A DNA stretch of 64,000 bases from Capsicum annuum (taxonomy: Eukaryota; Streptophyta; Magnoliopsida; Solanales; Solanaceae). A model generated the notes under the pieces. The model saw nothing but the letters and a program-made list of their open reading frames with translations, was not told the DNA's origin and ran no database searches. The DNA lies in assembly GCF_002878395.1 (NCBI RefSeq), contig NC_061116.1:117763125-117827124 (forward strand), written 5' to 3'. A program made the position numbers and the translations under genes. Of the stretch, positions 54,967-63,661 are shown in pieces. Numbering within the stretch: position 1 is the first letter of the stretch; each line of letters starts with the position of its first letter.

Positions 54967-57563
54967 CTTGTGGCGATAAGCATGGGTCCAATATGATAAA
55001 ATTAAAAATCTTAAATTGTTATGAAATTAGTGAAATAAATCGTCATAATTAAGTATTGATATATTTAGATATAACTAGTTTAGGTGTACACGCCTCGTAC
55101 GCATACCTCACTTTATTGAGTTCAAACATTATACTAAATAGGATATTTGTCTAAATAACACAGATATATACAATAATTAAATTCAACATCTTTTGGAGAA
55201 TTTATTTAATTAAACCTAATTTTTACCAAAAAAAAATTGTTAAAGCCGATCGACATTTATCTACCACTGTAAACTGCAATAAAATAATACAATGATAGAG
55301 ACATCAAAATAATATAATTACACAAAAGTTTTCTTTAAGTCATTTGACAGGCATCTACCATCTGTAAACTATAACAAATAATACGATAATAGAGATATCA
55401 AAATAATACAACCAAACTTAACCTTTACACAAAAAATTCTCAAAATAGAGATATAAAAATAATACAATTATACTTAACCTTACCTTAAAAAAATCTTTAA
55501 AGCTGACCAACATTCATCTACCACCTGTAAATTCATCTACGGCCTGAAACTACAACAAAATAATACAATAGTGATAACAAAGCTTCAATTTTGATGAAAA
55601 TAATTCTTGTGTGAGCGAAACTTTTGACTCTAAAGAATGACTTAAATGAAAATAAAGAAGATATATATACACACACGTTGAATTCTATTATGTTGACAAA
55701 AACAGTGAAGAAGTTGAGGGTTAGAAAATTAAGCATCCACCAATCTAGACATGCAATCAAATTAAGTTAGATGGGCATCAATCATATTTTTCCAATAAGT
55801 AAATTGATCTCTCCGGTAGTTTAACATGCTTCTCAATATTTATAGAATTATTTTCTTAATAGAGTCCTATTTTAGGAGTATTTTTCCAATTGACCAGTAC
55901 AAGGAAAAATATAAATTGATTCTCCTTCCATATAGAAGCACTTCTTGTAACCAAAACAAAAACCCCATGGATCCGAAATTGTTCTGGACCACGCCGCTAG
56001 ATTGAGACTTAGGAGTCTCATATATTTTACAAGTCTAGTTAATATAATAAAAATAATTAAATAATTATTAAAGAAAATGGTGAAAAAATAATTTTGTCTA
56101 AAGAAGGGTCTTTTAACGAAGGACAAAATGTTCAAAACACTATTCTAAGGATCTTCACACTTTTAATATATTATAGATATGAGTGTATTTAGAAATTTAA
56201 TCGCAATTTATATTCTTTCGGTAATTTTATTATCTAAAGTTTAGGTCTTTCATTAAGTGTTAAGGAAATATATTTATGCCTGAAGTGGCGTAAAAAATTA
56301 AATAGTTGTAAATAATTTAAGTTTTTAATTATTCTAATTTATAATATTTTTTATTCTATTTCAATTTAAGCAACACTGATATAATTTTTAGAGTCAAGCA
56401 AATATCACGATTGAAGTAGAGAAGCAGACATGTCTTAAATGTTTCATAATAACTAATTAGAAGTGATATAGCAAAATTGATATAAAAAATACTTGTGAAA
56501 GTAATTTAAGTGGAGCTCATATAAGATGTCAAATTAATTTAAAACATCAAGAGTTAATTTATCATTTTATGCCTATTTTAGATTTTTTACTAAATATAAT
56601 TATTTTTTAATACTTAGATCAATTATACTAATTAATTAGAGGTGATATGATAAAATTACGATTGATGCAGTTGAAACAGACATGTCATAAATGTCTATTT
56701 AACTTTTTTGAATTAAATATTATTAATTTTCTAATACGTAAATGACATATAATAGCTAATTAGGGGTGATATAGTAAAATCACGGAGCAAGCAGTGGTCG
56801 ACAAGCATGTCGACCACCAAAACGAAAAAGTAGTTAAAAAATAAAATTTAATTTTCATGTTTATGTATTTTATGCTTCATTTAGTTGTACCTAATAAAAT
56901 TGATATTTTGATCATTTAGATTTTAGCTCGTAACTTTGTATTTAATGTTTTGTTTGAATCTAATCATTTAGATCTCAGTAGGTGTACTACTTTCATATTT
57001 TGACACAAATATTGCTATTGCAAAGTACTTCATCCAATCATTTTTAGCTTGTAATTTTGTATCTATTTTATCCTTGTTAAATTACTGTAAAAAGTACTCG
57101 TGAAAAAAATTTAAGAGGACTCCATATAAGTCATCAAGTTAAATTAAAATATCAAGAGTTAACTTATAATTTTGTGTCTATTTTACCCCTTTTAATGAAA
57201 TATTATCAATTTTCTAATATTTAGATGATCTATAATAATTAATTAGGGTGGTACGATAAAATCACGATTGAAGGAGTTGAAGCAGGCATGTGAGAAATGT
57301 CTATTCTACTTTTTTAATTAAGTATTATTAATTTTCTAATACGTAAATGACTTATAATAATTAATTAGGGATGATATAGTAAAATCACGGTTGAAGCAGT
57401 TGGGGAGAAAATGTCATAAATATCTATTTTAATTTTTAAATTAAATATTATTTATTTTCTAATATGTAAATGACTTATAACAATTAATTAGGGGTGATAT
57501 AGTAAAGTTACAGTTAAAGCAACAGAAGCAAGCATATCGTCCACAAGCTGCCTGCTTCAGCAG
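54967..57563 (-). mobile_element. Helitron-like unit 5, holding a nested Helitron
   Basis: Begins CTTGTGGCGATAAGCATGGG after GA at 54965-54966 and follows unit 4 block by block (ATAATTTCGAAAGTCAAGCAAATATCACG, the ACCACCAAAACG segment near 56812, monomers near 57232, 57352 and 57475). The nested Helitron at 55075-56177 interrupts it. It ends in the palindromic arm (CAAGCTGCCTGCTTCAGCAG, 57543-57562), fused without a terminus to another partial copy. Confidence 0.58.
55075..56177 (-). mobile_element. Non-autonomous Helitron, 1103 bp, inserted A|T in unit 5
   Basis: On the - strand it begins TCTATAATATATTAAAAGTG, the classic plant Helitron 5' end, and ends GAGGCGTGTACACCTAAACTAG before T. It sits between A at 55074 and T at 56178 with no duplication. 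Unit 4 provides the empty site: 52875-52895 reads TTATATATAATGTGAGTGT without a break. Inside are about four degenerate repeats of a roughly 100-bp block with CATCTACCACCTGTAAACTA and AAAATAATACAAT. No Rep-helicase coding. Confidence 0.9.
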
Positions 57564-57865
57564 AGTTTAGATCTTTAATTAAGTGCTTAAGAAATATTTT
57601 TATGTATGAAGTGACGTAAAAAAATTAAATAGTTTTAAATAATTTAAGTTTTTAATTGTTGTTGATTTATAATACTTTTTCTTGTATTCCAATTTAAGTG
57701 ACACTGATATAATTTTGAGAGTCAAGTAAATATCACGTTTGAAGTAGAGAAGCCGACATATCTTAAATGACTCATAATAATTAATTAGAAGTGATATAGC
57801 AAAAAGCTATTAAAATACTTGTGAAAAAATTTAAGTTGGTCGCATATAACATGTCAAGTTAATTG
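57564..57865 (-). repeat. Partial Helitron-like unit copy
   Basis: Matches about 56230-56545 of unit 5 (GTTTAGATCTTTAATTAAGTGCTTAAG and AGTGATATAGCAAAAAGC). It starts inside the unit and stops at TGTCAAGTTAATT. No termini. Confidence 0.7.
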
Positions 57866-58440
57866 GGGCTTTGGGCTATAGGTAACAAAAGAGTTTTAAA
57901 ATGAGGTGTAGGTGACACAAGTTTTAATTATTAGATGGAGGTGACAATTACTTTATTATGGATTAAGAAAGTTGGAGAAGTTTGAAAATAACCCACATGT
58001 TTTTAAATTTACACTTTGATCCAAATGTTAGTTAATATAACAGAAAATAGAGGGAAAAAAAGGCGCATTTCTCTCTCTTCTCATCCGTTGTTGTTTCTCT
58101 TCACGACTATTGTTGTTCATTGTTGATGTTGCTGCTTTATTCATCGTCTTCTGTTTCATTATCATCATCTTCTACTTCATTATCATCTTCATCTTCTTCT
58201 TGTCGACCATTGTTGTTGTTGTTACCACTACTGTTGCTATTTTACCAATTTTTTAGGTCAAATTTTGTTTTGAACATCACCATTTTTCACTTTGACATTA
58301 CTTCATAGGAGTCCTTGGTAAGTCAAATTATAATTTTTAGTCAAATTTATCATCTGGGTTACAAAGTTATTGCCATTTTTTCCAACAATGGAGAAAAGCC
58401 GATCATTATCCTACATAAGTGCCCACAATTTAAACAAATC
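57866..58440. other. Left edge of the repeat complex; possible transposon end
   Basis: The complex starts abruptly with GGGGCTTTGGGCTATAGGTAAC. This looks like the end of a Mutator-type element but no inverted partner was found up to 64000. Further on are CT-rich and TCATCTTC-type low-complexity runs (58080-58215) that could derive from a gene leader. The short frames here are not convincing proteins. Confidence 0.35.
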
Positions 58441-58489
58441 ACTCATCTAGTGCATCAGATGAGTAATCTTTTGCAACAAAAGATGTATC

Positions 58490-58632
58490 TGTTGTATCAA
58501 ACTGATTATTTATTGCATCAGATTGATTATCTGTTGCATCAGACTGATTATTTGTTGCATCAGATTGATTATTTGTTGTATAAGACTGATTATCTGTTGC
58601 ATCAGACTGATTATCTGTTGCATCAGACTGAT
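58490..58632 (+). repeat. 21-bp minisatellite, about 7 copies
   Basis: Unit GATTATCTGTTGCATCAGACT with variants TTTGTTG and GATT. Because 21 is a multiple of 3, both strands show open seven-residue repeat readings (such as YLLHQTD), which are by-products. Confidence 0.93.
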
Positions 58633-58640
58633 TAATCTAT

Positions 58641-59236
58641 TTGGAACAACACAAATCAACCCTTGCCATAAACCCAATAGATAACCAATATGTTTTGCTA
58701 TTGCTACTGGATTCAAAATTATTTCTTACGTCCAATCGTCGACATGTTTGTTGAGAATATAATAGACAGAATGAAAATTAAATACTCCCTCCATCTTAAA
58801 TTACCCATCCCAAATTTTCTAATTTAATTTCTCATTTTACTTGTCTTTTTTTTATTAATAAAGAAGAGATAAAAAAAATCCATGTTTTAACCTTTGCATT
58901 AATCACTTTTTCTTCAAATTAAAATGTAAACATTATTTAATAGGGGTATTATGATAAACTAGGCATGTTATTAATTATTTTTTTAATTAATTTACCATCT
59001 CAATTTAGGACGGGTAGGGTAATTTGAGACGGAGGGAGTTATCTGTTGTAATAGACTAGTTATCTGTTGCAATATATGAGTAATCTTTTTGGAACAACAT
59101 AAATCAGTCCCTGCCACAAACCCAACAGATAAATATTAAATCTTGCTATTGCTACTGGATTCAAAATTACTCCTTACGTCCAATCGTCGACATGTTTGCT
59201 GAGAAGATAATAGACAGAATGAAAATTAAATATGAA
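58641..59236. repeat. Tandem duplication split by a Stowaway MITE
   Basis: 58641-58784 and 59091-59236 are about 145-bp direct copies (GGAACAACA..AAATCA, TTGCTATTGCTACTGGATTC, CCAATCGTCGACATGTTTG). A third, weaker copy lies near 60840-60945. The duplication also includes TGTTGCAACAGAT-type text. Confidence 0.85.
58785..59038. mobile_element. Stowaway-type MITE
   Basis: Ends CTCCCTCCATCTTAAATTAC and, at the right, GGGTAATTTGAGACGGAGGGAG form the Tc1/mariner Stowaway inverted repeat. TA is present at the left (58783-58784) and TTA at the right. About 254 bp, non-coding. Confidence 0.88.
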
Positions 59237-59324
59237 TTAAAATGATCAAACTTAATTTTTTTATTAAACTAAAACAAATAAAAATACATTTACAAACTTA
59301 GAAAGAAAGAAGAAACAAAATAAT

Positions 59325-59534
59325 CTAACTATTATTAATAGATTCTTCATCATTATTATTATTATCGCCAGCCGCATCTTCGATAGGCAGCAGCAGGGCC
59401 CTTCTTATCCTGCGAATCTCCCGCAACATCCTTACTCTGACAATGACCAACTCTCACTGTGTATCATGTATCTACCTCTGTAGTTCCCGTACTTCATCTC
59501 ATAAAATAGCGATATCCCACACTAGATCTCCCAT
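59325..59534 (-). pseudogene. P1: small coiled-coil protein gene, three in-frame stops
   Basis: From ATG at 59534 the frame gives 69 codons and a final TAG: MGDLVWDIAIL, stop, DEVRELQR, stop, a third stop after HDTQ, then LREIRRIRRALLLPIED and an Asn/Asp-rich end. Two stops are TGA and one is TAG, as expected from CGA or CAG by C-to-T change. The frame keeps one register over 210 bp, and a paralogue (P2) shares RELQRQ-like and RRALLLP segments. A TATA-like box (CATAAATAGG on the - strand, 59761-59770) lies upstream. Short Arg-rich helix, no known domain; I do not recognise the family. Confidence 0.5.
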
Positions 59535-59799
59535 ATCTAGAACACGTATAAATTGACAAAAAATGCAAAAACAAAAGTAAAGAAAAGAATCTGAAAGTAA
59601 TACAACATATATTTACATAAAAAGTAAGAAAAAAAATTACCAGAGATAGGGAAAAGCAATCAAGTTCTTGAAGAGAAAGTAGTTGAAGGTGTAATATTAT
59701 GAAAGACAAGAGCAAAAAAATAAATAGATATGTGTAGTAGAATGAACGAGTAAGGAGGGACCTATTTATGGAGGATTGAATTTGAATGAGTTAGGAAAA

Positions 59800-60660
59800 A
59801 AGGCGCGACTGTTCACCTCCATTTATTAATATTGGTGACTTTTTGATTACTGTGGAAAGTTGTGACTTGATAAGTTCTTTTCAGTGACCATTTTTTTTAC
59901 TTGTGACAATAGATTATATATCTGTTGCATCAGATAACCCATCTGTGAAAATAGATATACCATTTGTTACAACAAATTTATGATCTGTAGCAACAAATAA
60001 TATATTTGTTGCAACATATATCTTTTTAATAATCATCATATCTTTATCTTTAATCCAAATTTGGTGATTTTTTATTATATAAATTAAAAAATAGATTAAA
60101 AAAAAGGTGTGACCGTTCACCTCCATTTATTAATACTAGTGACTTTTTTATTACTATGGAAAGTTGTGACTTGATGAGTTCTTTTCAGTGACCATTTTTT
60201 TGAGTTGTGGCAACAACTTATATATCTGTTGCATCAGATAATCCATCTGTGATAACAAATATATAATTTGTTGCAATAAATCTACCATTTGTTGCGACAG
60301 ATAATATATCTGTTGCGACATATATCTTTTTAATAATCACTATATCTTTATCTTTAATCCAAATTTGGTGACTTTTTTATTATTATATAAATTAAAAAAA
60401 TAGATTCAAAAATAAAAAGGCACGACTGTTCACCTCCATTTATTAATACTAGTGGCTTTTTGATTACTGTGAAAAATTGTGACTTTTTGTTGCAAATTGA
60501 GCTGAAACAGATATACCATTTGTTGCAGTAAATCTACAATCTATTACATTAGATAATATATTTGTTGCTCATATAAGCTATCTTTTTTAATAATCAACAT
60601 ATCTTTAATCCAAATTTGGTAGTCTTTATAATATAAATTAAAAAAATAGATTTAAAAATA
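59800..60660. repeat. ~310-bp tandem array, three copies
   Basis: Copies start near 59803, 60105 and 60415 with AAAAGGCGCGACTGTTCACCTCC-type text (third: GGCACGACTG). Each runs through TTATTAATACTAGTGAC, GTGACTTGATGAGTTC, several TGTTGCAACAGAT-like words and ATATCTTTATCTTTAATCCAAATTTGGTGA. A shortened fourth start is at about 61390. Open frames here are chance. Confidence 0.88.
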
Positions 60661-60949
60661 AATATGTCGAAGGATTACGATCAATTATTAAAATTAAATA
60701 ACCGTTCTGTTATGGTTAAAAATTGTGTTTATCATTTATTTTCTTATTATTTATTTACAAACCATTTTTCATATTAAATAATCAGAAAGTCATGTCTTTT
60801 CACCTTCTCAATAACAATAACCCCTTTTTATTAATAACCGTCTGTTGCAACATATGATCTATCCATCGTATTAGATTAACCTCTGTCGACATGTTGAGAA
60901 TAAGAAATAATCAAGAATGATAATTAAATACTAAATAAAAATTAAAAAT

Positions 60950-61087
60950 TCAAAGTCGACCACCAAACATAAATTTTTGAATCCCTTGGGTAGATCTGAT
61001 ATACGAAATGAGAAAACTACATACATACGCTAAAAGAAAAAAAAAACATAACCAAATTATTATTACTACTATTATTATTATCATTAC

Positions 61088-61141
<54 letters not shown>

Positions 61142-61350
61142 TAGTATTGTCAATTGGATAATTTTCATTCGGTAGCAGCAGGGCCCTTCTCAACCTTGTT
61201 CTGAAGTCGGCCAAATTCCTCTGGAATTCATCAAACTGTCTTTGAAGTTCCTTCAAGGATACGATATGAATCTTCTTGTACGAATATAGATCAAATATAT
61301 TTTTATTATAAGTGTAGTAGAATGAACGAGTGAGAGGAGGCCGGAGGAAC
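60950..61350 (-). pseudogene. P2: paralogue of P1, no stops but no ATG, poly-Asn tail
   Basis: The frame is open from about 61330 to 61017. It reads DLYSYKKIHIVSLKELQRQF and FRTRLRRALLLPNENY, then a run of Asn from an AAT microsatellite and a stop. It aligns with P1 over the whole length, but the P1 start codon ATG is ATA here. A TATA box (TTATAAATAGG, 61352-61362) lies upstream at about the same relation as in P1. The paralogues share the arrangement of promoter-like box, helical core and Asn-rich end. If translated, it would need another start (TTG at 61256 is the first candidate). Confidence 0.45.
61054..61141. repeat. (ATT)n microsatellite inside P2
   Basis: Nearly pure ATT run with a few ACT and ATC interruptions, the source of the poly-Asn run in the - strand frame. 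Confidence 0.95.
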
Positions 61351-61686
61351 CTATTTATAAAATGATTGAATTGGAAGGGGTGACTAAGTCAATCAAAAAA
61401 CCACGACTGTTCATATCCATTAATTAAATAATACTGGTGACTTTTCAAATATGTAGATTAAAAAATATATGTAAATTAAAAAAAACGAATCTAAATACAA
61501 CATTTTATTTTTTTATTTTATTTCGAAAAGAAAAGAAAATTGTTTTAAAATAAATCTAATAGACAGGTAACCTGTTACAAAATATATTCCATCTGTCAGA
61601 TAACTCACAACATATTGACAATCGGTTGCAACAGATGGATATATCAGTTTGCTTTTCCAACAGATGTGCGTCTTTTGCAACTTGCT

Positions 61687-61978
61687 AGTCATCTATTTAT
61701 TCAATTTCATCGAGAGCATCAGATTTTTCTAAACACTTCTTGGCCTCCAAACTCAATTTTTTCTCTTGGATTGCTTCTCTTTTTTTCTTTGCATCCTTCA
61801 AACTGGATGCAAAGAAAAAAAAGAGAAGCAATCCAATAGGAAAAATTGATTTTGGATGCCAGCTTGAAGGATGCAAAGAAAAAAAGAGAAGCAATCTAAG
61901 AGCAAAAATTAAGTTTGGAGGCCAGGAAGTGTTTAGAAAAAACTGATGCTCTCGATAGCTTTGAATAAACAGATGACT
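61687..61978. repeat. IR1: long inverted repeat, hairpin-forming
   Basis: Left arm 61687-61802 and right arm 61864-61978 are inverted copies (about 115 bp, roughly 88% identical, both ending in AGTCATCTATTTATTCAA-type text). The 61-bp spacer holds an extra inverted piece: 61767-61796 pairs almost perfectly with 61805-61835 (GGATGCAAAGAAAAAA ... GAGAAGCAATCCA). Thus two alternative hairpins are possible. In the right arm and beyond, the - strand looks coding. Confidence 0.9.
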
Positions 61979-62719
61979 AACAAGTTATAATAGATGCCAC
62001 ATCTGTTAGAAAATTTGGTGCTGCAGCATATATGGATAGTGCAACAGTCAATGCTGAACAGTTTTCTTGTAGAAGCAAGTTTTTAGAAGACATAATCAGT
62101 AATCTCTTGATATCAGCTTTTGCTGTGTCAAGTAGTTCTGTTGATATATTGTCCTCTACGGGAGAAGATTGATCAACAGAAAAATCAAGTGATTGATATT
62201 GTTTAATCAGTTGACTAACTCGAGCAAAGACGACTTCTGGATTATCAAACTACACAGGGCAGTATGGTGGTTCAATAACATCGGATTTCTTACTTTCGGT
62301 ATTAGCTAATGATGGAGATATTCTGCCTTCCTCACCATCTTGAAAAGAAAAACCTCTCAAAATTAAATGGATTAACTCAGTAACTCGACATAACGACACA
62401 AGATGAACTAAATCTAGCATTCAGTTTTTCTTTTCTATTCCTCCCCTTTTTATCTTTTCATCTTTTTCAGATCTAAAATTTTTCTTTTTTGGATACTTGA
62501 TAATGGCTTGAAAATTGCTTTATTTCTTCTCTTATCCTTTATCTCTAATGGAGTGAATGAAAATGACATCCTCTTTGATCGAATGACACTATTGTTAGAT
62601 ATCAATTCCTGTACATCAGCAGTTAATGCATTAACAGTATTAATCACTTCATCATATTTTATCTTGCACTCTTCACATTTGCATGCATAATATAAGCAAG
62701 GAGGGGCAAGATCTCCAAA
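61979..62719 (-). pseudogene. Decayed coding remnant, coiled-coil/Lys-rich transposon-type protein
   Basis: The - strand gives long but broken readings. 62647-62450 is open (VNALTADVQELISNNSVIRS, then SFTPLEIKDKRRNKAI and QKRKILDLKKMKR). Between 62344 and 61990 another frame reads SPSLANTESKKSDVIEPPYC, stop, FDNPEVVFARVSQLIKQY and DTAKADIKRLLIMSSKNLLL. The first resembles, from memory, segments of Ulp1-protease-containing transposon proteins of Solanaceae; the second resembles other repeated Solanaceae proteins of unknown role. No catalytic motif is present. Treat the family as unproven. Confidence 0.4.
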
Positions 62720-63190
62720 CCTTTGCTCGAGTTAGTAAATAGATTAAACGATCTCAATATCTCAATCTTTTTGCTGATCATTCTTCTCTCATATAGTGGA
62801 CAACATATTCGTCATGCAAAAGTTTACACCGTCGCCAGAAATGCTTGCCATAGTGAAAGTCTGTAGAAGGCATGACTAGTAATCTCTCAATATCACTTTT
62901 ATGACTTTCTAGACGTCTCTTGCAATTATATTGGAATCGACATATCGAGCAATTATGCTTAGTTTGGTTTGTCAGTTCCAATATAATTGAAAAAAATGTC
63001 AAGAAAGTCATAAAAGTGATATTGAGATGCTAATAATCAAGCCTTCTAAAGACTTTCGATGTGGCAAACATTTCTGGTGACAGTGTAGACTTTTGCATGC
63101 GGATATGTTGTCTTCTATATAGGATAAGAGAGATCAGTAAAATGGCTGAGATATTGAGATCGTTTAATTTATTCACTAACTCGGCAAAGG
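62720..63190. repeat. IR2: second long inverted repeat, 216-bp arms
   Basis: Arms 62720-62936 and 62976-63190 are inverted copies at roughly 80-85% identity, with a 39-bp spacer. Outer ends match as CCTTTGCTCGAGTTAG versus the complement of CTAACTCGGCAAAGG; inner ends as CAATTATATTGGAA versus TTCCAATATAATTG. Confidence 0.9.
62778..63011 (-). pseudogene. Zinc-finger-like frame across IR2
   Basis: A 77-residue open frame crosses the right inner arm, the spacer and the left arm of IR2. It reads HNCSICRFQYNCKRRLESHK, with C-x2-C and a later H, then SDIERLLVMPSTDFHYGKHF and RRCKLLHDEY. The left arm in this sense looks truly coding (mixed composition, no repeats), while the right arm holds the same text inverted and full of stops. 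It may be part of the same broken gene as 61979-62719. No known domain assigned. Confidence 0.4.
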
Positions 63191-63433
63191 TTTTAATAGG
63201 GTAACGAACCTGTAGTTATGTAACGTTTGATAGGCTTACTAGAGTCAGTTTTGATCAAACATTACGTAACTCCTTGCTAATTAATTTATTAAATCCCTTG
63301 AAGGTTGGTTGACCAAGTTGCATTGAGCAACGCTCGATAAAAGTGAGCTATTCAACTATTGGGACAACATCTTCACTGTGCATCAATAAATTTTAACCTA
63401 AAAACATACATAGCGACCCTTCATGTATCCTTT
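63191..63433. other. Spacer without recognised feature
   Basis: Mixed sequence after IR2. The + strand frame just upstream of 63434 is open for about 15 codons but has no start. Confidence 0.35.
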
Positions 63434-63661
63434 AAGGCTTCTAAAAAAGGTGTTTTGAAGGGCTTCTACAATGCCACAACTTTGAAGGTAGTATTCTTGA
63501 TCGAGCTCACAAGAGATTAGGAACTCTATACCAAATTTAAAGACTACAACGACAAACTTGAAGACCAAATCCGAAAGCGGGAGGTAAGCTTGAAAATTAT
63601 CGAGATTTGCATACTACAGCAAGCCTTTGATCTTCTCCAAGGAATTTTGAAAACAAGCTAA
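63434..63661 (+). pseudogene. Coiled-coil coding remnant, one stop
   Basis: One frame stays open for 76 codons except for a TAG after LIELTRD, where CAG (Gln) is likely (LIELTRD-stop-ELYTKFKDYND). It continues KLEDQIRKREVSLKIIEICI and ends at TAA. Charged, helical, like the coiled-coil ends of transposon-borne proteins in the same genome family. I do not recognise it. Opposite in strand to the remnant at 61979-62719. Confidence 0.4.

Noticed and set aside
58490..58632. CRISPR-like look of regular short repeats
   Set aside because: Repeats are directly adjacent with no unique spacers, and the DNA is a plant nuclear genome.
58315..58716. Open frames on both strands with seven-residue repeats
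   Set aside because: They come from a 21-bp minisatellite, whose unit length is a multiple of three; both strands are open for that reason alone.
61697..61946. Lys/Glu- and Phe-rich frames on both strands in IR1
   Set aside because: The inverted repeat makes each strand carry both sense and antisense of one segment. The frames as drawn span the hairpin and cannot be one protein; only the arm itself may be gene-derived.
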